From contig MNCI01022277.1 of the NCBI GenBank assembly GCA_015680685.1, forward strand, positions 625,916-688,718: a DNA stretch of 62,803 nucleotides. The letters are read 5' to 3'. Position numbers and translations under genes: made by a program. A model generated the notes under the pieces. The model was not told the origin of the DNA, searched no databases, and saw only the letters and a list, made by a program, of their open reading frames with translations. The stretch comes from Gnetum montanum (taxonomy: Eukaryota; Streptophyta; Gnetopsida; Gnetales; Gnetaceae). Below are positions 1 through 11,733 of this stretch, one piece after another (the stretch's first letter is position 1; each line of letters starts with the position of its first letter).

Positions 1-343
1 CTTTATTGCCATACACAACTTGTGTTCAGGTACAATGTTGCTCGAATAAAGATCCGTTCACTTTAGGACTCCTACTGCGGGCACATGGAAAATATTCTAT
101 CTCTGAAGTGATCAATCTGCCAAAGTTTCCCTACTTCTAGCCTAGGATGATGAAACAAGGGAGAACCGTCTCTTATTTATAGATATAACGGCGCACCGTG
201 ATATCGCATATGCGATATTGCAGGAGACGATGCAATATCACGTACGTGATATCGCATGGGATGCAATATCACGGCGGTCACAATATCGCATACGCGATAT
301 CGCAGCCAATGCGATATCGCGTACATGATATCGCGTCTCATCA
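1..343 (-). mobile_element. Partial LTR of an Athila-like element, palindrome lineage 1
   Basis: The sequence matches the reverse-oriented LTR at 30806-31679 and, inverted, the one at 57603-58559. Read on the minus strand the LTR starts at 343 with TGATGAGACGCG. Four degenerate copies of the palindrome GATATCGCGTACGCGATATC lie at about 198-337, followed by a TATA box (TATAAATA, plus positions 174-181) and transcribed leader. The window start cuts off the rest. Sequence right of 343 does not match the polypurine side of the other elements, so this is either a 5' LTR whose body lies to the left or a solo LTR. Confidence 0.85.
174..181 (-). promoter_or_regulatory. LTR TATA box
   Basis: TATAAATA on the minus strand, immediately downstream of the palindrome array. 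It occupies the same place as the TATA boxes at 31524-31531 and about 57703-57711. Confidence 0.6.
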
Positions 344-560
344 CCAAAGTAATAGAAATATTTTTTTCAGTTATGCTCTCACTGGGATATGATCATGTGC
401 AAGTTTGGTGAAAGTGGAAGAGGCAAAGGATGAGGAGTTAGATCAATCTAGATAAATTCCCCTATTAGATGCAACAAAGAGAGGGGGGGTTTTTTTTCCA
501 AGGCTAGCCAAAGAGGGGAAATCCGAGAGTTCTTTCTCATTTTTGTTACCTGTTTGTTGG

Positions 561-681
561 CAATAGCTAACAACTTAAACTATAAATTGAAAAGCTTACA
601 ATAGCTTGCACAAGCTTGCAACATAGTAGGGTTTTATCGTTCAAGTTGTCAGCTATTGCAAGCTTTTCAATTTATAGTTTA
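561..681. repeat. Inverted repeat able to form two alternative hairpins
   Basis: Bases 576-606 pair with 651-681 at 30 of 31 positions across a 44-nt loop. In addition 561-576 pairs with 643-658 at 15 of 16 positions. The two right arms overlap at 651-658, so the full-length stems exclude each other. It could be the remnant of a small foldback or MITE element. Confidence 0.8.
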
Positions 682-1435
682 TTAATGCACAAGTATCTTT
701 GTTAAAATTTTAAAGTGAACAGTTATTTCTCTTCCAAAATTACTTTGGACTATTATTTTATTTACTTGTTAAAGTTATTTTACCTACATCATTAAACATC
801 ACGTTTTACAAAACACCGTTGCCTTTCCAACTGAGACTATTCCTAGGTTTCCATACACATATGAGAGGCACCCTAGACAATAGTCTCTTTAAACGACTTT
901 TGTGGGTGTTGCTGTGTCTAAAATTTATGCATCAATAACAACATGGGTTTGCAATGTTGTTTTCTTCTTGCAAGTGCCAACTGCATGCTTCGAACAAGTG
1001 GCAATTTGGCTTTGAGTTGTAGTTCAATATTAATCACAACTAGTTTTCAATAATTTCATATATAAGTACATTAATTAGTTTTATTAAGAAAAATAACTTA
1101 TAAATGATGCATAATAAAATCAGAAAGCATCATTCGCACGCAATGTCTAAATCCTTTACCTTTTTTTTGAGGATTTTTTAAAATTATCACTGCATTTTTT
1201 GTCATGTTGCATATCAAAAAATGCATATTTTACGTGCATATTGGCACACAACCGCACAATCAATGCACAACGCCTTCGTGTGTATTAACTGTTATCGTGG
1301 TGACGTTACATGTATAGAGTGCAGAACATTAAATATGATGATCCTAAATACCAGCACCTAAAATATTTTTTCTATCAATTCTGTCTTTGGGGTCTGTAGA
1401 GCGACAGTGCAGCAGTATCATCAGAGACCAGTTAG

Positions 1436-1542
1436 TTGACCAACAAATTTATAACAACAATACTACATTGCATCCCAATGTTGTCCAATCCTTGACCAAC
1501 GAATTTGTAAAGGCAATCCTACATTGCAATGTGGTCCAGTAT
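1436..1542. repeat. Imperfect tandem duplication of about 55 bp
   Basis: Unit 1 (1436-1491) and unit 2 (1492-1542) both begin TTGACCAAC and contain CTACATTGCA; unit 2 lacks about 6 bp. There is no sign that it is coding. Confidence 0.6.
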
Positions 1543-2429
1543 TCGCTGTGTGCTGTCAGCATAAACAACTGTCAACACACATAAACATAAAGTTGGATGT
1601 GGACTGGAAAATCAGATCATTTATTTATTTATGCGTTTATAAGGCTTGTTCCTGAAAAGCCTACTCGTTCGCTTGACCCAGTTCTACCAAATCACAACCA
1701 CTCTCCCCGTATTGGCTTAAGCATTTAATTTTGTTTTCAAAGCTCAAAGGAATCCAAAGGTAGAGTCTTCCAAAGGGTTGGTTTTGCTCCATGCCTGCTA
1801 TTGAACACACTCATCGGACTTAAATTGTAAGTTTGAATTCTACGATTTAAATTAAAAACGCTAGCTATCCAAACTTTCCAGGATAACAAGGCGTTCTAGT
1901 TGAAGGTGATTTGATGAGTTAACGGTAAAACACTGAATTGGACACATCTGGTTCGTTGTAAGGTGGCGGCATTTTACAAAACATATTTCAGGATGATAAG
2001 GGAAATACAGCTAACCATAAAAACTATCGTGAAATGATTCTAACCATTAGTATAAGAATGATCTTGAAATTACAAAAGCCTCTTTCTAAGCTGATGGGGC
2101 ACTCATCATTATCATATAAAAATATTTAAAAATTGTCATTCACCTATTTTAATAGCTAAGTTAATATATTATCAAAAAAAATTTGTTAATAAAAAAACTA
2201 AAGCTTGGTAGCAAGGTAGATGTGACCTACTATAAGAATGTCTTACCACAAGGTTATTCCATTATTGCTACATACATATAAGTGAAGGCATATATCAATC
2301 CCACAACCTCCCTTTTAAAAAATGAGTGTTTGACCACTATGTGATACCCTTGGGTATTTTACTGAGAAGATGATACCAATGAAATTTTAGCAATATAAAT
2401 TTTATGTTATTTTATTTATTTTAATGAGG

Positions 2430-2560
2430 TGTTAACCTAGTGGTAAGACTCTTGATTTAAAAGCTCCAAGTCATGAGTTCAATTCTCATGGGCAATGCTA
2501 AGTTATTTCTTAATAGACTATATATCTTAGGATGTACCTATATTACAAATTGGCTCTCAA
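2430..2560 (+). mobile_element. tRNA-derived SINE-like copy 1
   Basis: An A-box-like sequence (TAACCTAGTGG, 2434-2444) and a B-box-like sequence (AGTTCAATTCT, 2476-2486) are spaced as in a tRNA-type pol III promoter. The downstream part, with CTATATATCTTAGGATGTA and a following ATATTACAA, is shared with 28215-28320. The A and B boxes recur at 14352 and 14395. Family assignment is inferred from these three copies only. Confidence 0.5.
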
Positions 2561-4800
2561 CAATGATGAATAGAACCAACGAGGGTGTGAATATGATGAG
2601 TAACATTACCTATCAAAATTTCAAATTATGTGTTTGTAACAAAATTGCCATTCAAATGGAAGTTTAAGCTATAATATTGCCTTACGATAACAACATAATT
2701 TAAAATAAAAGAAGAAGAGAAAGCAATACTATAATTTAATTTTTTACATATTAAAATCATTGTACACATAGACTTAACTTTTGCATTGATTTTCATTTTA
2801 AACCATACATATTCATTATCCCTTTTATACAAACTTTTATATGATTAAGCATAAAACAAAGGACTTCAACATAGATTTAATTATATCAAGGAGAGGTTGT
2901 TGAAATGATTATATCATTCTCTAACAAAGATTTGTAAGGTGTAATACTTGAGGCATCATTATGTTCTTTAAAGTACCATATTAGCTATGTCTTAGGGTTA
3001 TTTAGAGTCAAATTATTTTGAGTTTTGTTACCCCCTATATAAACTTAATTATCAATGTTTAATTTAGCAGCAAAAACTTCCGTAACTTCGTTGAGAAAAT
3101 GGGGTTCAACCTACATGCCAATTCTATTCCCTAATCCTACCCTAAATATGTTTGAGCATATTCTAATTTTGCCCAAATTTTCTCTTTTATCCACTCCACC
3201 AATACACTTAAGTAACTCTAGTATTACACATATAGATAGACATATTGTGGAAGGTGGATGTCAAAACCAGAACTAAATCACTAGAAGTAATAATGAACCC
3301 ATTTAGCTGTTGTAAATGGCAAACAAGTTGGGTGACTCACGCTAGGTGGGAAAAGCATTGAAAATGTATGGAAGCCTAATAAATAAGAATGACAGCCTTA
3401 CCTTTTTTTATGAACGTATATGCAGAAATATATGGTAAAAAAAGGGTAAAACGGTTCGAATTGACAGCAGGCAGGATGCCGTCACGATAAGGAAATGATG
3501 AGGGATGATACTGGATAATAATAACTACGGATGAAAAATGGGTAAATTGTACCGCTGCATTAATTATGTGCGCACTTAATTATATACACCAGTTAACCAA
3601 TGCCAGGTATACAAACGTTATGTCAACGAAGCTGGACGGTCGCGAGTTCAATGCACAAGTTAAATTCAGACGCAACTTAGCTTAGCATATCCAGAAGCAA
3701 CTGAGGAAAAACACTTTATAATCCGTCAAATATTACTCGTTATTTTCCGGGAACATAGTTGTCGATAAGACATATTCCCATGGTTACTGATCACCTCACC
3801 ATACCTTAACGGCTATAGGGCCAGTGCCATGAAACAAAGGGTATACCTGCACAACAATATTCCTTTTTTAAGTATAATTCCCGGGGGTATATCTCTTATT
3901 CCCATATATGCCCAAAAGACCCAAACCATGTCATATTTCTCCATGTTTTCCGGATGCACACACGTAAAGACTTCCCCCCCCCCCTCAGTCCTCATTTCCC
4001 ATGAAGGGAAGGGCCACTTATTTATGGCAGTGTCCTGGAATTTTTACGGGCCAAGTTTCCTACTGTTTTCCTGTTAGCCCAAGGAAAAATGATTAGGATA
4101 CTTAAAAAGCCCTAATGTACCATAATAAGCTCATAAACTAGTCTGGCGTTCTGACATACCAATACACGGTCCACCAGCGATATAGTAATGGAGCAATTCA
4201 AGTGAAAGTTAGACCAGTTTTAAATAAAAACAAAACAGGCGGTTGAAATAAGACCAGTGTCACATGCATGAACTGTGATCCAATAAAACAGTATTCCCTT
4301 TTCGCGCCCAAACTAAAGCATCAGGAGAAGCATGTGTTTGTGCTGCTGCCAAGAGCAAAATCCGGAAACTGGAACGTCACTACAAAATCATGCTGCTTCT
4401 GTGGCAAGTGAGCTGTCACACCTGCGGATATCCTGTAAAATCCAGACTCGGAACATGGGCATGGCAAATAGCAAACGCAGAGCAGCTAGCCTGGGAACTA
4501 TAATGAACACTGCTATTGCAAGGTATTGTGAGCTTTCGTATTAATTGTGACAATTAGTTTTCCAGATTACGCCATCATTTTTTGGTCGAACTTCGTGCTT
4601 TTGAGGCCACGTCAGCCGTCTGGGGACATTCTGTGAGTGCCTTCCTGCTGTGGCTGCCGCCTCGGGATTCCGTGATGCATGCAAATTCGGCATATCATGT
4701 TTTGCGCATCTTTTGTCTAACTAATATCTGCAAATTCGTGAGCCCTGTTTTCTTGATATTGCTTTGTGAAACATGAAACATGTACACAAGTTGAAAGTTC

Positions 4801-6341
4801 AACGCGCACGCGTGACGCGTTCCCTAGTTTGCTTTCGCAGCCCGTGGGCCGTACGTGTAGAAGGTGAAACGAAGGTCTGTGAAAGATAAAAATGGTATCA
4901 TAGGCATACCGAGGAATAGAGGAGGCAGAATCGTAGGCTTTGGCGTGCACTTGCGTTTTCCCGGATTGATGTTTTGGATTTCAAGATCGGAAAGCGGAGT
5001 TGATGTTTTTGTTGTAGATGCAACTTGCCGAACAGTGGCTTTTAGGATTCTAGCTGTTGTGATTTGGACTTGCCAATTTGCAAAGACGTTGTTTTCTGTG
5101 TACTTGCGGAGTTCTCGTTTGGGGGAATAGGAAATAGGGATGGTGTTCAATGTTTCTGTAGTTGAAAGACTTAGTTAATGTATTTAATGTTGTCGGGAAA
5201 ATCTGATTTTTCCAGATTGGAATTTTGTGTCTGCTCGGTCCAATTCTCAGAAATGGCACCTGCGGTTGTGGAGCTGTAAATGGAAGTGTTTGCTAAAGCT
5301 TTGAAGAGGATCTGCTCCGTGATTGGAGGCTCCAGTTTGAAACTTAGGAAATAGAAATACACTTGCGTGTCGCTGTAATCTGTGGATAACAGGATAACAA
5401 TTTGCAAAGACGTTCTTTTCTGTGTACTTGCGGAGTTCTCGTTTGGGGGAATAGGAAATAGGGATGGTGTTTAATGTTTCTGTAGTTGAAAGACTTAGTT
5501 CATGTATTTGATGTTGTCGGGAAAATCTGATTTTTCCAGGTTGGAATTTTGCGTCTGCTCGGTCGAATTCTCAGAAATGGCACCTGAGGTTGTGTTGCTG
5601 TAAATGGAAGCGTTTGCCAAAGCTTTGAAGAGGATCTGCTCCGTGATTGGAGGTTCCAGTTTGAAACTTAGGAAATAGAAATACACTTGCGTGTCGCTGT
5701 AATCTGTGGATAACAGATTTGGCTTATCCTTGAATTAGTTCATGAAATCTTATTAGTGTTGGACACCTGGAATATATTGGCTGTAATTTTAAGAGGAACT
5801 GGTAGAAGCTGGATTTGTGTGTTTGTTGCGCCTAACACTGATCAGATTCAAACCGAAAGTCCTTAAAAGGTTCATGTGACTGGTTATTGTTTTACAATGT
5901 GTGTTCCACGGTTCCTTTTGTTAAGCCGATACTTGTCCATTCGTTTTCTATAAGGAGCTTTTGCAACTAGAAGCAAAGAAACTTGAAATGCATGTGCAGA
6001 AGTAGTTGATAATGGAAAATAGCTGCAAAGTGCAGGCGGAGCAGCTTTGAGCGTAGCTGACATGGCCGACTCCGATAAGTTCGTGATTCTTGAAAATGTT
6101 AATAAACTTTGCGGGGTTTCGAGTTCCGAAGCGTGCATTGGAGGCGGCCTTTTCGCTATCAAAAATTTTTGGAAGGGCTCTGTGATAGGAGACATTTTAG
6201 GGCTGAGAGGCTAAAAGTAAGGATTCCAAAATCTTGTCAGCGAACTTTCTGTTTGCTTTGCTTGCCGGTATGAAGAAAGGGCAAATCTAGTAATCTGCTT
6301 TTAGCGAAGCAAATATTGTTGCAGAGGATCCTTAGGCGTCC
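4801..6341. other. Upstream region of the GAUT gene
   Basis: No convincing ORF. It probably contains the promoter and 5'UTR of the gene starting at 6342, but I cannot place a transcription start. It holds the two-copy 324-bp tandem duplication. The minus-strand frames here have no recognisable homology. Confidence 0.5.
5075..5720. repeat. Two-copy tandem duplication, period 324 bp
   Basis: Unit 1 begins around 5075 (CAAAGACGTT at 5081) and unit 2 around 5399 (the same string at 5405). The units are nearly identical over their whole length, with scattered substitutions. It lies 0.6-1.3 kb upstream of the GAUT start codon, so it doubles any regulatory site or 5'UTR sequence within it. Confidence 0.9.
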
Positions 6342-9300
6342 ATGGCGCATAGGAAATCTTCAGTCCATTCGTCTGGTCACCAGCCATGGAAATATCGGAC
6401 TTCATTGATGCGCCTGTTCTTCATTTCAATTGTTGCATCTGTCGCATTCGTCGCGGTCCGATCTGGAAATGTTTCAGGTAAACTTCCAGCTAAATCATCA
6501 AATCAGTTATGCTGGCAATGTACAGCAGTTCAAAACTTGTTTAGCTTTAGACATTCTTTCCGTGAACTTGGAATCCTTTGTAGATTTTTAGTGTAATAAC
6601 TTAAAAATGATTATGTCAACAGGCTGGAATTGGTCTTTTCGCTCTCAACGTGAGGTATGCACTTGTGACCGTTCGAGGTTCTTCTTGCTCTGTCATGGAA
6701 CATTATTGGTTCATGTTTTGTGTGTTATAAAATCTTCCTCGACTTCCTTTCGTACACTTTTTGAGTTATTTGCATTTTTTAAAAATCTGATACAATTTCA
6801 CATCACGGTGCTCCTCTTAACAAGTACTATTCCTTAGCTATGCATTTTTCTTTCACGGTTTAGGAGTAATGCACCATGAAAATTACATAAAAGATATACT
6901 CTTTTAAAAAAAACAAAATATTTAATTAATTAACCATGAATGAATCTAAAATGAGGAAGATCGATTCCCTCCTTTCGAACATGGTTCATTGATGCAGTCT
7001 GGGGAGTTATGGAAAGTACCTGCAGAGGAGGAATTGGTAAACCGTTTTCCAAAGGAGGTGAGTTTTGGTCGTCTATTCTCGGTAGTTCTCATCTTCTTTC
7101 TGCTTATTCATGCCATGTAATCTATTCCTGTCCTTAGGTTATGGATGTCATACTGGCCAATACGAATGGAAGCAGTTTGTTAGCCTTAGACCTTTCGAGT
7201 AAAAGGAATTTCAGTCCATCATGGGTTTATGACAGGACATCTGAAGCTGAGAAACTAATAAGTGAGGTATGGGCAGGAGAAATTTATATAGGATTCCTTT
7301 TGCCATTTCTTCATCTGCGGAAATGAACTTTCCTTGTTCGAAACTTCATACTTCGGCCTTTTTGGCAGAGTGGACCATCCAAAGACCGTCAGAACCTTGA
7401 TTACACTGAAAAGAAGTTATCAAATCCAGTGACTTTCATCAGTGGCCTCATGCTGACAGATTCAAAACAGCTTAAAGCAGCAGCAGAAAGTACTGTTGTC
7501 GAATCTAAACTAACTGGTGAGTTTGTTCTTTCCTGTATTGCAGTAATGCAATGGTGAATTTTGAAGTAATGCAACCATAGGAGTTAAAATGATTCCACAC
7601 AATTTTAAAAAGTTTTCAATTTTATTTTCACCAAAGAAATACTTTGGCGCAGGTAAGGACAGCCACACTCCGAATCCAAAAAAAGTTTTGCGAAAGGTAG
7701 AATTCTTCTCTCGCTGCTCAAGTAGTTCAGTTACCTATTTGCCAGCACAAATTTGATTGCCAAAAACAATTATTGGGCTTTCCTTTTCGTTATTTCGAGT
7801 TGTTGATGGGAAACGAATCAATGAATTCTCTTTTCAGTTTCAAATTCTTTTCGGTTTTACAATTCTTGGAATTTTATCTCAGCAGCAATTACGGCATCAA
7901 AGGAAGGAGAACAGAGTAAGAGAGCTGATTCAGCAAGATAAACAGACATTAGACAGTCTCCAAAGCATTGCTATTATGAAGACCCAAGAGTTGGGTTCTG
8001 CTGTGCGTAGCAAATATAGCATTTGGAGACGTGATACAGAAAACATGAAGTCTGATTCGACCGTAAAATTGATTCGAGATCAGATAATTATGGCCAAAGT
8101 ATATGCAAGCATTGCAAAAGGCAAGCGAAGACACGATATTTACAACCAACTAATGAACCACGTCAAAGAGAGTCAAAAAGTGCTAGGTGAAGCTAATTTC
8201 GACTCGGATCTCCCTAACAGGTAAACCTTTTTCCGCAGATTGAAAATAAGAATGTCTGTGAATTTTAAATCTTAATTTCGGCATGTCTGTAATGCAATTT
8301 GTGTGTTAAATTGATTCTGGTTGTACGTTGTAGCGCACTGAGGAAAATAAAAGTGATGGCAGAAGGATTAGCAGCAGCGAGAACAATATTTAGTGATTGT
8401 GGAACTATAACGAGGAAACTCAGAGCTATGCTTCAGACATCCGAGGAACACATAAAAGCATTAAAGAAGCAGACTACATTTTTAAGTCAGCTAGCAGCAA
8501 AGTCAACACCAAAGAGTTTACATTGTCTGACCTTGCAATTGACGGTGGATTACTCCCTGCTTCCTCACGAAGAACGAAATTTTCCCCACCAAGAGAAGTT
8601 GGAAAATCCCTCCTTGTATCACTATGCATTGTTTTCTGATAACGTACTAGCAGCCGCTGTAGTAGTTAATTCCACTGTGCTAAATGCTAAGGTAAGGTTT
8701 CCATTTCTATCCAGGTGTTGCATGTTTTAACAAGCCAAAAAGCAGAACTGTTTTGTGCCCCTAATTTTGCTGGTTGCCTGTCTCAGAATCCTGAAAAGCA
8801 TGTCTTCCATCTTGTCACGGATAAACTAAACTACGGGGCAATGAAGATGTGGTTCTTGAGCAACCCTCCCGGGAAAGCTGCAATCACTGTCGAGAATGTC
8901 GACGAGTTCAAATGGCTTAATTCATCCTATTCTCCGGTGCTGCGCCAACTTGAATCAGCAGCGTTGAAAGAATACTACTTCAAGTCAGATCAACCCACTA
9001 CGTTAGAGGCAGGCTACACGAATCTGAAGTACAGAAACCCAAAGTACTTATCAGTATTGAATCACCTTCGCTTCTATTTGCCCCAGATATATCCAAAGCT
9101 GGACAAAATCCTTTTTCTGGATGATGATATTGTTGTGCAGAGAGATTTGACACCCCTCTGGTCCATCGACCTTAAAGGGAAGGTTAATGGAGCTGTTGAG
9201 ACGTGCGGCGAGAGTTTCCATCGGTTTGACACGTATCTGAACTTCTCCAACCCGCATATAGCACGGAACTTTGATCCCAATGCGTGTGGCTGGGCATTTG

Positions 9301-9785
9301 GCATGAACATATTTGACTTGAAACAGTGGAAGAGACGGGATATAACGAGCATATACCACAAGTGGCAGAGCATGGTGGGTAGAGGCCAAGTTTTTAGTGT
9401 TCTCTTACTTCGTTTTAGTCCGCAACGTTAAAAAAGAGTGCGCTAATGGATCGTGCCTTTTGTAATTTCTTTAATTCCTGTTTTCTTTATTTTTTGACAA
9501 AACGTTTTGCAGAACGAAGACAGGACGTTATGGAAGCTGGGGTCCCTGCCTCCTGGGCTGATCACATTCTATAATTTGACCTTTCCTGTAAATAGTTCCT
9601 GGCATGTTTTAGGTCTGGGATACGATTCGAGCGTGGAACTATCTGCTATTGAAGATGCAAGTGTTGCTCATTACAATGGGAACATGAAACCTTGGCTAGA
9701 TTTAGCAATTCAGCAGTTCAGGCCGTACTGGACAAAATATGTGAAATTTGATCACCCATACATTCAGCAGTGTAATATAAGCTAA
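6342..9785 (+). CDS. GAUT-type alpha-1,4-galacturonosyltransferase (GT8), GAUT1-like, 10 exons
   Basis: Exons 6342-6477, 6623-6654, 6998-7057, 7138-7266, 7369-7516, 7653-7696, 7886-8220 (or from 7883), 8334-8691, 8787-9374 and 9513-9785 join in frame with GT..AG introns to give about 700 residues. The family transfers galacturonate from UDP-GalUA to homogalacturonan in the Golgi. The N-terminus has a short basic stretch and a hydrophobic signal anchor (about residues 22-41), as in type II Golgi enzymes. A variable stem follows, then a conserved region with KLRAML, then the GT8 domain. Visible motifs are LFLDDDIVVQ (DDD about 526-528, metal and UDP-sugar binding), CGESFHRFD, ACGWAFGMN and HYNGNMKPW (about 663-671). 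Length and the FDHPY...C terminus fit the GAUT1/2/3 group better than GAUT4, judged from memory. There is no stop or frameshift, so it looks functional. The start has a good context (CCATGG). Confidence 0.95.
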
Positions 9786-11733
9786 TTGTTGATACTGCTT
9801 GAACCATTTAAACGGTTCTTCAATCTAGGTTCTGATCACGTCCCCGTTTGTTTCCTTGGATCCCTTGACCTCGATTTTCGCCAGTGATATCAGGATCTTT
9901 GAGCATGCATCATAATTTAAGTTTGTCCTCATGAAGGGCATGTTTTCACGAGGAAGAGTTGGTGTCTAAGAAACTGTTCTGCGTATTCATCAGAAACAAC
10001 TCTCTGATGGTTGTGAATGCTTTCAAATAACGCCTCTAATATTGCTCAGGCTACCATCAATCTTCAAGATGAGATTCTCTACCTCTACCTGTTTGATTAT
10101 TTTTCCTCGCGATTTGATACATCAACTGTGTTGAACACATTGATATTCCGTGCTGTATATTGTTGTTTCTCTAACAATCGACAGAATGCCAGAGCCCCTG
10201 AGGGGGCAACCTCGAATTGTCATATTTACAAGTTATAAAGCTTCTTCCGTTTGATGTTCCTGTAAGCGGTGGGATGTCTAAGCTGCCTGCGTGGGTTGCA
10301 TTTTTGCAAAAAGACAGCATCATTTGCAGATTTGCCTAAAAACCTAATTTAGGCTCTTGCGTGAGGGCCAAACTGGTTGCTGCTACTTTACATATCAAAT
10401 ATTTGAAGTTGTTATTGTGCAATCAGCGACAGTGTTTCACTCCCCCAATGCAGCTGACTCCAAGCGCCGTGAAAAGAATTGTGTAAACAGATATTTTAGG
10501 TACAACGATAACGCCTGGCACCCCTTTCCGCAAATCAGTTGTTCACCCATCTATGTGCAATTTTTTCTCCAGAGATGGTAACCGCTGCCAAAATCTAATT
10601 GACAGACAAACTACATCAAATCACTTCAGCTATGATGTCGAATTACCTACTTAAATTAATACAAAGAATGTATTAAATGGTAGCGTAATAACCAATACAT
10701 GAAAAAACCACTCACGTTGTCGGTTCATCTCTTGTGATTAAGGCCCTACCCCACCCTCCTGCGAGGTACAACAGTTTTAAGTATTAAGCTATTAGAAGCA
10801 TACGTAATACTAAGGTTGCATAAATTCATTAAAACCCTGAGGTATACAGATACGAACTGCTGTTTGCTTCTTTGCTATACATTAATCTTTCAACTTTGTA
10901 ATTTGAACGAAAAAATAAATCTAATTCTGGTTGTATAAATTCTCCAAAACTGTGAGCTGTTTTTTATTTGCTATACCCTGCACCTCTTGAACCAATTCAG
11001 TTCTAACTCGTTTTTCCTGCTCAATGTATACACACGAAGACAACTCGCTGGACATCACACGCCTCAACAAGTCACAGTTCATTGATGAGCTTAACAAGTT
11101 CTTAAAATTTCTTTCATAATCAGCTCCATCATCTTATATTCAACGCTACTTTCTCGTCTGACCTTATCAGTTTCCTTCGCTGAGAAGCTATATTGCCTTA
11201 CGAGAAACGACACCTTTAAACTATATAAGTTGAGAACCAAGTTCGACGTTAATCTAGAAAACCAGCAGTTAAAACTCCATGCAAAAGAAAAACACATTGT
11301 GTGACCCCCTGGGAACTCCAGGAAAGCTACAATCTGTTACAATCGCATTATCCATTATTACATCCTTCAGATGTGCTGCAATTTTTAAAAGGACATAAAT
11401 ATGCAACTTTGGGTACAAGAGTGTGTATTCAAAACCGTGCAAAACAAACAGCATCTGTACATATTATCGGCATTTCATGTTAGAGGTAACCAATGACGTA
11501 TAATTGTGCGCCTGTAAATCATAAAATAAAACACAGAAAAGAATAGTGAAAAGACTAATCTGATAATAATTAGCCGTTGCAGTTTAAAAAGGTGTCCGGA
11601 ATTCCGATTGATGCAAAATAGCATTATGTCTATTTAACAGCACAGAAATCCACCATTGTGCTAGTAGAAACATAGATTTCTTTGAAACCAGTCGTTCCCT
11701 TTGAATAGACTGGATCTTCCAAACAGGAGTATA
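9786..11733. other. Spacer between convergent GAUT and PEX11 genes
   Basis: It contains the 3'UTRs of both genes. Possible polyadenylation signals such as AATAAA near 10913 can be seen, but I cannot choose the cleavage sites. The short ORFs here show no homology. Confidence 0.6.

Larger units (their letters stand above)
344..4800. other. AT-rich intergenic region
   Basis: I see no coding sequence that resembles a known protein. Open frames here are short and lack homology. The stretch holds the hairpin at 561-681, a local duplication at 1436-1542 and a SINE-like segment near 2430-2560. The rest is unremarkable A/T-rich sequence. Confidence 0.6.

Noticed and set aside
198-343. Repeated palindromes at the left end as a CRISPR or satellite array
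   Set aside because: They are only four irregular units and match the U3 part of the LTRs at 31545 and 57630.
3813-4077. Opposing ORFs of 60-82 residues around a C-rich run
   Set aside because: No homology and no splice or promoter context; chance frames.
4824-6195. Several minus-strand ORFs (up to 108 residues) upstream of the GAUT gene
   Set aside because: Three of them are created by or overlap the 324-bp duplication, none has recognisable homology, and they lie in the expected promoter and leader of the plus-strand gene.
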